Source: Dysgonomonas sp. BGC7
GTDB taxonomy: Bacteria; Bacteroidota; Bacteroidia; Bacteroidales; Dysgonomonadaceae
Assembly (NCBI RefSeq): GCF_001261735.1
Contig: NZ_CVRP01000010.1
Coordinates: forward strand, 310,001 to 374,000
Direction: 5' to 3'
Length of the DNA stretch: 64,000 nt
Shown here piece by piece: positions 26,215 to 34,391 of the stretch; the first letter of the stretch is position 1, and each line of letters begins with the position of its first letter. Position numbers and translations under genes: made by a program. The notes below the pieces were generated by a model that saw nothing but the letters and a program-made list of their open reading frames with translations, did no database searches and was not told where the DNA came from.

Positions 26215-27714
26215 ATGTTTAATAAATTATCAGAAGCTATCAAACGTAAACCGATCATCGGATGGGGAATTTTCGCCGTAGTGATGATATGTGTTTTTTT
26301 ACTGGGGCTGTTAGCGGCATCTATCACTGAACGCCGGGCAGAGATTGCCTCTATCTACAATAATAAAGTACGAGACATAGAGGGAATAGAACCTAAGAGT
26401 GAACTTTGGGGCGAAAACTATCCGAGAGAATATAACACTTGGAAGAAAACAGCCGATATGGATTTCAAAAGTAAACATATGGGAAACATGGAAGAAGATG
26501 TACTTGCATCGCGTCCCGAAATGGTAGTTCTATGGGCTGGTTATGCTTTCTCTCAAGACTACAAAGCCCCTAGAGGACACATGCACGCTCTGGAAGACAA
26601 TAGAAACACCCTTCGCACAGGATGTCCGGAAACTGATACCGACGGACCACAACCTGCTACATGCTGGGCTTGTAAAAGTCCGGATGTACCAAGAATGATG
26701 CACGAAGTAGGTATCGAAGAATTTTACAAAACCAAATGGGGAGCATTTGGTTCCGAAATTGTAAATCCGGTAGGCTGTGCCAATTGCCACGATCCGAAGA
26801 CAATGAATCTGACTATAACCCAACCGGCACTAATCCAAGCCTTCGAGCGTCAAGGAAAAGACATAACACAAGCAACGCCACAGGAAATGCGCTCTTTAGT
26901 TTGTGCGCAGTGCCATGTAGAATACTATTTCAAAGGTGACGGCAAATACCTTACTTTCCCTTGGGACAAAGGCTCTACAGTAGAAGATATGGAAAAATAT
27001 TACGATGAAATAGAGTTCTCGGATTGGACACACAAATTGAGCCGTGCACCTATGCTAAAAGCACAGCACCCAGACTACGAAACATTCATGATGGGAACAC
27101 ATGCTCAACGTGGATTATCTTGTGCCGATTGCCATATGCCATATGTAGCTGAAGGTGGAATCAAATACTCCGATCATCAGATTATGAGCCCTCTTAAAAA
27201 TATAGCGAATACCTGTCAGGTATGCCATAGAGATAGTGAAGAAAATCTTCGCAACTATGTATACGAACGTCAGGACAAAGTATTAGAAATTCGTGACCGT
27301 ATCGAAAAAGAACTGGCTAAAGCCCATATTATGGCTAAAGCAGCATGGGATAATGGTGCTACAGACAAAGAAATGGCTGCTACTCTCAAATTGCTTCGTC
27401 AGGCGCAATGGCGTTGGGATTTCTCTGTTGCATCTCATGGGGCTTCGTTCCATGCTCCTATCGAAACGCAACGTATTATGGCTCACAGTCTGGATAAAAC
27501 ATTGCAAGCACAAATAGAAGTGCAAAAAGTGTTATATACACATGGTATAACAGATGTAACTATCCCTGATATTTCTACAAAAGATAAAGCGCAAGCCTAT
27601 ATCGGACTCGATATGAAGACTCTGCAAGCCAACAAAGACAAATGGATCAAAACCGTTGTACCGGAATGGCTGAAAAAAGCAAAAGAAAAAGGACGAATCG
27701 TTGCTAGTCTGTAA
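26215..27714 (+). CDS. nrfA: Ammonia-forming pentaheme cytochrome c nitrite reductase NrfA
   Basis: This 499-residue enzyme reduces nitrite to ammonium with six electrons. The catalytic heme motif is CWACK (150-154), with Lys as the proximal ligand. The four His-ligated hemes are CANCH (188-192), CAQCH (230-234), CADCH (303-307) and CQVCH (334-338). QCHVEYYFK carries the active-site Tyr and AQHPDYE the catalytic His. An uncleaved-looking N-terminal membrane anchor (residues 14-36) is longer than a simple signal peptide. With NrfH it forms the respiratory DNRA complex. Confidence 0.97.
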   Translation: MFNKLSEAIKRKPIIGWGIFAVVMICVFLLGLLAASITERRAEIASIYNNKVRDIEGIEPKSELWGENYPREYNTWKKTADMDFKSKHMGNMEEDVLASRPEMVVLWAGYAFSQDYKAPRGHMHALEDNRNTLRTGCPETDTDGPQPATCWACKSPDVPRMMHEVGIEEFYKTKWGAFGSEIVNPVGCANCHDPKTMNLTITQPALIQAFERQGKDITQATPQEMRSLVCAQCHVEYYFKGDGKYLTFPWDKGSTVEDMEKYYDEIEFSDWTHKLSRAPMLKAQHPDYETFMMGTHAQRGLSCADCHMPYVAEGGIKYSDHQIMSPLKNIANTCQVCHRDSEENLRNYVYERQDKVLEIRDRIEKELAKAHIMAKAAWDNGATDKEMAATLKLLRQAQWRWDFSVASHGASFHAPIETQRIMAHSLDKTLQAQIEVQKVLYTHGITDVTIPDISTKDKAQAYIGLDMKTLQANKDKWIKTVVPEWLKKAKEKGRIVASL

Positions 27715-27750
27715 AGAGCAATAAACTAAATAGAATCATGATTAATTTAT

Positions 27751-27788
27751 AAAAGTGTCTGATATCAGCAATACTATCAGACACTTTT
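27751..27788. other. Perfect 14-bp hairpin between nrfA and the ccs genes
   Basis: AAAAGTGTCTGATA (27751-27764) and TATCAGACACTTTT (27775-27788) flank a 10-nt loop, 36 nt after the nrfA stop. The trailing TTTTAT is a weak terminator tail. It probably acts as a partial terminator or 3'-end stabiliser that lets nrfHA mRNA exceed that of the maturation genes. Confidence 0.7.
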
Positions 27789-27818
27789 ATAATAGATACC
27801 AATAGCAATGCCCTATAG

Positions 27819-29063
27819 ATGAAAGAAGATAAACCAAAAATGTGGCAATTCCCTTGGCGATATAGAGAAAGTATATCCATAGTAGCTGGAGTAATTATTA
27901 TAGGACTTATCCTCCAATTATTGGTAGGTAAGTTCAATTTCTTGCTGTTCGCCTCTCCTGTAAATCTGATAATAGGAGGATTGATACTCCTATTCCTTGT
28001 TCTATTTTCATTCGTGCGAAACAATCCTATCTATCAATGGTTTTCAGGTGTTCCTTTTGCTGTAACGCTTATCGGAGGCCTGCTGATACTGGGTATCATC
28101 ATGGGATTAATACCACAGATGCTTCGTCTCGACCCACACGACAATTCTGTAATTACCCGTATAGGATTCAAACAGGTAACCAGTTCGTGGGCATTTGTCC
28201 TAGTTTACTTCCTTACATTACTGTCTTTAGGAACATTGATTGTAAGAAGACTTCTGGCATTTAATATAAAAGATTACGCTTTTTATTTCAACCACATAGG
28301 GCTTTGGATTCTTCTGTTTGCAGCTGGACTTGGAGCAGCAGATATGAAACGATACGTGATGCACGTACGCGAAGGTGAAGTAGAATGGCGTGTATATAAC
28401 GACAATGGAGATGTTTTGGAGCTTCCGATAGCCATTCAGTTAAACGATTTTGTACTCGAAGAATATCCTCCTAAACTGGCCATCATAGACAGAAGTACAG
28501 GAGAACCACAACCAATATCAAAGCCTGATTATTTTCAGATAGACGAAAACCGTCCCAATGGTAAGTTGTATAACTGGAATATCACAATAGAAGAATATAT
28601 ACATGATGCCATACGTAAGAATGACAGCACATACCACTATATGCCAATGCCCGGATCGTCTCCTGCGGCAAAGGTAAAAGCAAACTTAAACGGTAAAATA
28701 AGTGAAGGATGGGTATGTGGAGGCAGTATGGCTCAATTGTATATGACTCTGCCTCTCGATTCTCAATATTGCATTGTTATGACTCAGGCCGAGCCTAAGC
28801 GGTTTATGTCTGACATAAAAGTATTGACAGAAAATGACAACGAAGCGACAGCCGAGTTAGAAGTCAATAAGCCTCTTAAGATAGGTAATTGGATGATTTA
28901 CCAATACGGCTACGATAATCAGGCGGGCAAAGCTTCATCATACAGCAGTTTCGAGTTAGTCTACGATCCCTGGATAATTCCTGTATATATAGGAATTATC
29001 ATGTTGGCAACAGGATCGGTTTGTTTATTATGGTCGGGAAATAAAAAGAGGAGGAAAAGCTAA
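27819..29063 (+). CDS. ResB-like cytochrome c biogenesis protein
   Basis: This 414-residue membrane protein has four helices, a large periplasmic domain (about residues 190-375) and a last C-terminal helix (PVYIGIIMLATGSVCLLW). It matches the ResB/CcsB type of system II cytochrome c maturation in the short Bacteroidota form. It would bring heme and apocytochrome together for NrfH and NrfA. The stop and the next start share one nucleotide (TAATG). Confidence 0.82.
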   Translation: MKEDKPKMWQFPWRYRESISIVAGVIIIGLILQLLVGKFNFLLFASPVNLIIGGLILLFLVLFSFVRNNPIYQWFSGVPFAVTLIGGLLILGIIMGLIPQMLRLDPHDNSVITRIGFKQVTSSWAFVLVYFLTLLSLGTLIVRRLLAFNIKDYAFYFNHIGLWILLFAAGLGAADMKRYVMHVREGEVEWRVYNDNGDVLELPIAIQLNDFVLEEYPPKLAIIDRSTGEPQPISKPDYFQIDENRPNGKLYNWNITIEEYIHDAIRKNDSTYHYMPMPGSSPAAKVKANLNGKISEGWVCGGSMAQLYMTLPLDSQYCIVMTQAEPKRFMSDIKVLTENDNEATAELEVNKPLKIGNWMIYQYGYDNQAGKASSYSSFELVYDPWIIPVYIGIIMLATGSVCLLWSGNKKRRKS

Positions 29064-29848
29064 TGACATGGAATGAATATCTTTGGTTTGCCATACCTGC
29101 AATCATATGCTGGATAAGTGCAGGAATTATGGTTTATAAGTGCAAAAAGAGTATTGTCACAGATATTTTGATGATAGCAGGAATCGTAATATTCGCCGCT
29201 TTCATCATCGGGCTCTGGTTTGGACAACAGCGTCCTCCCCTGCGCACAATAGGCGAAACCCGATTATGGTATTCCTTTTTCCTTGCCACCATAGGCTTCT
29301 TTACATATAAGCATTGGAAATACAAATGGCTATTATCTTTTACAGGGCTTGTCGCCTGCGTATTTGTGTGTATCAATATATTTAAGCCGGAAATACATTC
29401 CACTAACCTGATGCCTGCACTGCAAAGTTATTGGTTTGTACCGCACGTAACAGTATATATACTCTCCTACTCTATGCTCGGCGCAGCTACAATAGCAGCC
29501 TTTATACAGATGAACAAACTGCACAAAAATGCAGCAGACGACAAGCTATATCAGTTTATGGACAACATTGTATATGTCGGCTTCGGCTTTCTTATGCTGG
29601 GAATGCTAATGGGTGCAGTATGGGCAAAAGAGGCATGGGGACACTACTGGTCGTGGGATCCGAAAGAGACTTGGGCTTTTATTACCTCAGCAGCTTACCT
29701 TATATACATTCATATGAGGCTGCAAAATGCTCATGCCAAATTCACACTGTGGACTTTACCTATAGCATTTATCCTTCTTATGATAACATGGATAGGCGTC
29801 AATTATCTGCCTGCAGCACAGAACAGCATACACGTTTATTCGAACTAA
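29063..29848 (+). CDS. CcsA/ResC-like cytochrome c synthase subunit
   Basis: This 261-residue protein has eight hydrophobic helices and the tryptophan-rich heme-handling motif WGHYWSWDPKETW (residues 192-204). Flanking His residues (H128 in WFVPHVTVYI) are likely heme ligands. With the ResB-like partner it forms the system II holocytochrome c synthase. Its linkage to nrfHA shows which cytochromes it serves. Confidence 0.92.
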   Translation: MTWNEYLWFAIPAIICWISAGIMVYKCKKSIVTDILMIAGIVIFAAFIIGLWFGQQRPPLRTIGETRLWYSFFLATIGFFTYKHWKYKWLLSFTGLVACVFVCINIFKPEIHSTNLMPALQSYWFVPHVTVYILSYSMLGAATIAAFIQMNKLHKNAADDKLYQFMDNIVYVGFGFLMLGMLMGAVWAKEAWGHYWSWDPKETWAFITSAAYLIYIHMRLQNAHAKFTLWTLPIAFILLMITWIGVNYLPAAQNSIHVYSN

Positions 29849-29864
29849 TTTTTATATCTTCAAT

Positions 29865-29891
29865 GTAGGGGTGAACGCCGTTTTCCCCTAC
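29865..29891. repeat. GTAGGGG/CCCCTAC inverted repeat
   Basis: GTAGGGG (29865-29871) and CCCCTAC (29885-29891) flank 13 nt. It follows the CcsA stop and could end the nrf transcript, though no T tract follows. A partly similar GGGCGAATA palindrome with CCCCTAC occurs at 48720. Confidence 0.5.
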
Positions 29892-30005
29892 GCTGTATTA
29901 CACCTACATAGATAATTTAGTTATACTTTCTCCACATTTTATCAGTATGTTCTACAATTATTTGCCTATAATTACTATATTGAGGCGTTGAAACAAAAAA
30001 ACGCT

Positions 30006-30560
30006 ATGAAGAAAGTTCTTGTAACCTATGCAGTAAAAGAGGAATTTGATCCAATAACCCTCAATGGATGTGAGATGAGATATGTACTCACAGGTATTGG
30101 CAAAACGATGGCCTCAATGAAACTAACCGAAGCCTTGTGTAAGGAACGTCCCGACATAGTTCTTAATATAGGAACGGCAGGAACTATCCAACACAATATT
30201 GGTGACATATTTGTATGTAGAGAATTTATAGACAGAGACTTTCAGGCTGTAAAGCTTCCTGGCATAGAGTATCAAATCGGCTTCGACGCAAACGAAAGTG
30301 CCAACAATTGGCTGTCGGCACAAGACAAAACAGGAATATGCAGTACAGGCGATAGTTTTGTTACACAAGCCAAAAACATAGACGAAGATGTGATAGACAT
30401 GGAAGCTTTTGCGCAGGCTGTTGTATGCAAAGAATTTGGTGTATCGTTCGTAGCTGTGAAATACATAACCGACATTGTAGGACAAAACTCAGTAAAGCAT
30501 TGGGAAGAAAAACTCTCTGATGCCCGAATAGGGCTACACGAATGGTTTTCAGGCAAGTAG
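30006..30560 (+). CDS. Nucleoside phosphorylase family protein (MTA/SAH nucleosidase-like)
   Basis: I place the start at the ATG at 30006 (MKKVLVTYA), giving 184 residues. An upstream in-frame TTG adds six codons without homology. GIGKTMASM, NIGTAGTI, STGDSFV, IDMEAFAQAVVC (ribose-binding Met-Glu) and YITD (catalytic Asp) match the PNP/UDP fold of MTA/SAH nucleosidase and futalosine hydrolase. It is about 40 residues shorter than typical MtnN. Which nucleoside it cleaves cannot be told from sequence. Confidence 0.8.
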   Translation: MKKVLVTYAVKEEFDPITLNGCEMRYVLTGIGKTMASMKLTEALCKERPDIVLNIGTAGTIQHNIGDIFVCREFIDRDFQAVKLPGIEYQIGFDANESANNWLSAQDKTGICSTGDSFVTQAKNIDEDVIDMEAFAQAVVCKEFGVSFVAVKYITDIVGQNSVKHWEEKLSDARIGLHEWFSGK

Positions 30561-30598
30561 ACACCAGCCTCCTGTTAAGGAGACTGGCTATATGCAAA

Positions 30599-31024
30599 TT
30601 ATTTCTGCTTAAGATTACTTCTGTTCAGCAAATCACAATTGCATGAAGATAGTATCTCAATACATTTCTCGTTATCGGTAGGGCGTATAACTATATTTGC
30701 CGTATCGCCTTGCGAAAAAGCGTACATATATTCTATAAAGACATTTTCTTTAGCCAAATAGTCTAATACGGTAGATAGAGCTCCCGGTTGGTTTGGGCAA
30801 CTAAAACAAACTACATCGGTAATAGTTACGCCAAAATGAGCCTCTTTCAATACTTCCACAGCCTTTTCCACATCAGAAACGACCATTCGCAAAATACCGA
30901 AATCAGCATTTTCGGCAAGACTGAAAGCTGTCATATTAATATCATTATTTCCCAATATCTTCGAAACCTCATTTATCCTTCCGGTTTTGTTTTCTATGAA
31001 AACAGAAAGTTGCTTTATTGTCAT
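30599..31024 (-). CDS. Tandem ACT-domain protein
   Basis: Starting at the ATG at 31024 (MTIKQLSVFIENKTGRI), the 141-residue product consists of two ACT domains, residues 1-70 and 71-141. The second begins VVCFSCPNQPGALSTVLDYL. ACT pairs bind amino acids. It is the last gene of the 2-oxoacid operon, 7 nt after the ligase, and may sense an aromatic or branched-chain amino acid. Similar ACT proteins often accompany phenylacetate-CoA ligase and IOR genes. Confidence 0.85.
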   Translation of the reverse strand: MTIKQLSVFIENKTGRINEVSKILGNNDINMTAFSLAENADFGILRMVVSDVEKAVEVLKEAHFGVTITDVVCFSCPNQPGALSTVLDYLAKENVFIEYMYAFSQGDTANIVIRPTDNEKCIEILSSCNCDLLNRSNLKQK

Positions 31025-31031
31025 AATCTTA

Positions 31032-32333
31032 TCAATTAAATATCCGTTTATCAATCACTCTCTGGGCTTTTCCTTCACTCCTCTTTATAGTATATGGTTC
31101 TACCAGTTTTATATCGGCGCTTATACCCAAAACGCTATGCAGGCGTTGAGCTATTTTCTTCTTGAGAATAACCATCTTTGTTATTTCGTCAGAGTAATAT
31201 CCATCACGTACCTCTACCTGAACTTCAAGAATATCGAGATTATTCACCCTGTTCACTATCAGCATATAATGAGGCTCGAACTCTTCCATTTCCAGTATTA
31301 CACTTTCTATCTGCGAAGGAAATACATTCACACCCCGTATTATCAACATATCATCACTACGTCCCACTATACGGCTCATACGTACACTTGTACGACCACA
31401 TCGACAGGGTTCATCGGTAAGTGTACATAAGTCTTTTGTGCGGTAACGTAAAAGAGGCAAGCCCTCTTTAGTAAGAGTGGTAAACACCAGCTCGCCCTGC
31501 TCTCCATAAGGAAGAGATTCTAACGTATCGGGCGATATTATTTCAGGATAGAAATGATCGTCGATAATGTGCGAATCATCTTTGTACTGGCATTCGTGAG
31601 ACACTCCTGGTCCCATAATTTCGCTTAATCCGTATATATTGTATGCATCTATTCCTAACTTCGTCTCTATCTCCTTGCACATGTTCTCTGTCCAAGGTTC
31701 TGCTCCAAAAACTCCTATATTTAGTTTGAACTCATTTCGAGGAATACCAGCTTTCTCCATAGCTTCGGCCAGATACAAGGCATAAGACGGAGTACAAGCC
31801 AATGCGGTAGCGCCAAAGTCACGCATCAATTGAATCTGTTTAGCTGTATTTCCGCTAGACATAGGTATAACTGTCGCACCCAGATGTTCAACACCATAGT
31901 GTAGCCCCAATCCTCCTGTAAACAATCCATAGCCATATGCCACCGAAAAGATATCATTCTGTCCTGCACCAAAAGCACTCAGGCATCTGGCAGTCATCTC
32001 TGCCCAGATGGAAAGATCTTTTCTCGTATAACCCACTACAGTAGGAGACCCTGTAGTTCCCGAAGAGGCGTGCAGTCTTATTATCTGCGACATAGGTACA
32101 GCAAAAAGGCCGTAAGGATAGTTGTCTCTTAAATCTTGCTTGGTAGTAAAAGGTAGCTTTACAATATCGTCTATACTCTGTATATCGTCAGGTGTAACAT
32201 TCATTTCCTGCATTTTCTGGCGATAGAAAGGTGTACTGTGATAAACCTTCTCCACCAGTTTATGTAAACGTTCTCCCTGAAGCTTTCTTTTCTCTTCGGG
32301 CGCCATGCATTCTTTGGCCTTATTCCAAATCAT
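31032..32333 (-). CDS. Phenylacetate-CoA ligase family enzyme
   Basis: This 433-residue adenylate-forming enzyme has the ATP loop ASSGTTGSP (89-97) and the AMP-binding block NIYGLSEIMGPGVSHEC. The hinge RIVGRSDDMLIIRGVNVFPSQIE leads to the C-terminal domain. It matches PaaK. In this operon it may work on arylacetyl-CoA or arylacetate made from aromatic amino acids by IorAB. The direction (activation or energy-yielding release) cannot be told. A 153-nt gap separates it from the aminotransferase. Confidence 0.9.
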   Translation of the reverse strand: MIWNKAKECMAPEEKRKLQGERLHKLVEKVYHSTPFYRQKMQEMNVTPDDIQSIDDIVKLPFTTKQDLRDNYPYGLFAVPMSQIIRLHASSGTTGSPTVVGYTRKDLSIWAEMTARCLSAFGAGQNDIFSVAYGYGLFTGGLGLHYGVEHLGATVIPMSSGNTAKQIQLMRDFGATALACTPSYALYLAEAMEKAGIPRNEFKLNIGVFGAEPWTENMCKEIETKLGIDAYNIYGLSEIMGPGVSHECQYKDDSHIIDDHFYPEIISPDTLESLPYGEQGELVFTTLTKEGLPLLRYRTKDLCTLTDEPCRCGRTSVRMSRIVGRSDDMLIIRGVNVFPSQIESVILEMEEFEPHYMLIVNRVNNLDILEVQVEVRDGYYSDEITKMVILKKKIAQRLHSVLGISADIKLVEPYTIKRSEGKAQRVIDKRIFN

Positions 32334-32373
32334 ATGTTAGTTTTTAGTTGTTAGTTGTATATGTTAAAACAGG

Positions 32374-32424
32374 GTGACAAAAGTTACAATTTTAATAGTT
32401 AAATAGAAAAAGTTCTTTTGTCAC
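32374..32424. repeat. GTGACAAAAG/CTTTTGTCAC inverted repeat (possible repeat-family copy C)
   Basis: Perfect 10-bp arms at 32374-32383 and 32415-32424 flank 31 nt. TATAGATAAAG follows about 45 nt later. The TGACAAA-AGTTACA string resembles TGACAAACTTGTACA in copies A and B, so this may be a diverged member. It could also attenuate transcription within the operon. Confidence 0.5.
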
Positions 32425-32486
32425 TTTACCTCTCATCCTGCTCTATTGCTGAAAAATAGTTTCTCCGATATAGATAAAGAACAGCA

Positions 32487-33797
32487 TTAATGATCGAGGC
32501 TAAAAGCCTTCAATCTACTATCCAATACTTCATATAGGTTTTCGCTCATACGCGAACAACAGGCTCTCACACCTTGTTGCTGACTGCCTGTAGTAGACAA
32601 TGCAATAGAACTGATACCATAATAAAGCAATTCCTGCATCAGTTCGCCACAATTCATATCTTTATATCCTATGGTGAAAAAGAAGCCATCGGAAATGTTA
32701 CGGTCAATGTCTTTATCGTAAACAATATGGAAGCCATATCTTTCGAAAGAATCTTTCATCCGTTTCGCCCTGCGGGCATATTCCCGTGTTTCTTCCACAA
32801 AATTGAGTTTGCCGTCAGAAGCAGCTTTCAGCATAGCTGCGTAGCCATATTGGGTAGTATGGGTACTTCCCGAAGTGATCATGTAAAGAATAGCTCCCAC
32901 AAATGTAGGGCCAAATATTCCCGCACCCGAGTATCTCCTTGCCAATGCTTCCGATTTTTGTGTAAATAACTTATCAGAAACACATACCACCGCAGCCCTC
33001 TGACCTGCATAACTGAATATTTTGGAAGAAGAGAGCATCAATATATAATTATCCGTATATCGGGCAACCGTTGGCACATAAGGAGACTGAAAAGGGTGTC
33101 CAAAATCGACACGAAAATCCATACCGAAATAGGCAAGGTCTTCCAATATTATTGTATCGTACTTAGTTGCAAGTTCGCCTATTATCTTCAGTTCCTCTTC
33201 GGTCAGGCATATCCACGCCGGATTGTTAGGGTTGGAATAAACAATAGAAGATATATTTCCTTTCTGCAAATAAGTTTCCAGCTTGTCTCTAAGCCCATCT
33301 CCTCTAAACTTATATACATCAAATTCTTCGTATTGTATACCTAACACCTTCAATTGTGACTTCTGTATAGGAAAGCCGGGGTCGATAAACAAAACGGTGT
33401 CTTTCCGATCGTCTCGCTGATTGCAGGCAATAAACGAACCAAAAGATCCTGCGACCGATCCGGTAACAGGAATGCAGGAAACGGGAGAAATATCTATATC
33501 GAGAAATGCTTTAACAAAACGGGCTGATTCTTCTTTCAGTACAGGAATACCCTCTGCCGCAGGATACATAGAAGCGACGCCTCTATCCAGTGCTTCTTTT
33601 TCGGCATCGAGCCCTATCCGGCACGGAGCCAGTCCGGGCACACCCTGATCCATACGGATAAAGGGAATACCAGTCTTTTGTTCCAAACGGGAAGCTATAA
33701 GCAAGACTTCCCCTATTGTTGCCTTCTCCAGGTTTGTTATTTTCAGTTCGTCAACAATATTATCTATCTGCTGTTGGCTAAATACTCTGTGCTGCAT
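32487..33797 (-). CDS. PLP-dependent class I aminotransferase
   Basis: This 436-residue fold-type I enzyme has the PLP Lys259 in LSSSKIFSYAGQR, the substrate-binding SNPNNPAWICLTEEE (188-202) and the PLP-phosphate segment TGSVAGSFGS. It lies 1 nt after iorB and upstream of the ligase gene. It probably converts aromatic or branched-chain amino acids to the 2-oxoacids used by IorAB. The donor/acceptor pair is inferred from the operon. Confidence 0.9.
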   Translation of the reverse strand: MQHRVFSQQQIDNIVDELKITNLEKATIGEVLLIASRLEQKTGIPFIRMDQGVPGLAPCRIGLDAEKEALDRGVASMYPAAEGIPVLKEESARFVKAFLDIDISPVSCIPVTGSVAGSFGSFIACNQRDDRKDTVLFIDPGFPIQKSQLKVLGIQYEEFDVYKFRGDGLRDKLETYLQKGNISSIVYSNPNNPAWICLTEEELKIIGELATKYDTIILEDLAYFGMDFRVDFGHPFQSPYVPTVARYTDNYILMLSSSKIFSYAGQRAAVVCVSDKLFTQKSEALARRYSGAGIFGPTFVGAILYMITSGSTHTTQYGYAAMLKAASDGKLNFVEETREYARRAKRMKDSFERYGFHIVYDKDIDRNISDGFFFTIGYKDMNCGELMQELLYYGISSIALSTTGSQQQGVRACCSRMSENLYEVLDSRLKAFSLDH

Positions 33798-33798
33798 C

Positions 33799-34386
33799 TT
33801 ATTTTTTCATTTGAGATTCTCCGACAGAACGTCCGGCTCTAAAGGCCTTTATGTTCATTTCTACTATAGCTTCGCCTTTGCGAGAAAAGACTTGTGTTAT
33901 AGCATCCTCCAGCTTATCAGCCTCGATACCCAAAATAACAGAAGCCGCCCCAAGTAATACGATATTAGCTGCACGGGCTACACCCGACTCTTTAGCCAGA
34001 GTATCTACATCGAGTAATATTACATTTGGCATAGATGACAATTCGTCTAATATAGTTCCTATCTCAGGATAGTTTTTAATATTAACATATGCCACAGTAT
34101 TTGTCACTATCCACCCTTGCTGAGAGAGGTATGGCAGATAACGCAAAGCTTCCATAGGCTCTAACGAAATAATGACATCGGCACTGCCTTTTGCTATCAG
34201 ATCCGAATATATTTTTTCGGAAGATATACGCAGATTGGACTGCACATCGCCACCTCTCTGGCTCATGCCATGCACTTCGGCTTGCTTTATATGTAATCCT
34301 TCTTTCAGAGCTGCTTCTCCTATAATGGCAGCTATGGACAGTATTCCCTGACCACCAACACCCGAAAGTATTATATCTAATTTCAT
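33799..34386 (-). CDS. iorB: Indolepyruvate:ferredoxin oxidoreductase, beta subunit
   Basis: The ATG at 34386 (MKLDIILSGVGGQGILS) gives 195 residues of the pyruvate/ketoisovalerate oxidoreductase gamma-type domain. An upstream start at 34425 would overlap iorA and lacks homology. The domain EVHGMSQRGGDVQSNLRI is diagnostic. It pairs with IorA (5 nt upstream) to oxidise aryl-pyruvates to aryl-acetyl-CoA, reducing ferredoxin. Confidence 0.93.
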   Translation of the reverse strand: MKLDIILSGVGGQGILSIAAIIGEAALKEGLHIKQAEVHGMSQRGGDVQSNLRISSEKIYSDLIAKGSADVIISLEPMEALRYLPYLSQQGWIVTNTVAYVNIKNYPEIGTILDELSSMPNVILLDVDTLAKESGVARAANIVLLGAASVILGIEADKLEDAITQVFSRKGEAIVEMNIKAFRAGRSVGESQMKK

Positions 34387-34391
34387 ATTGT

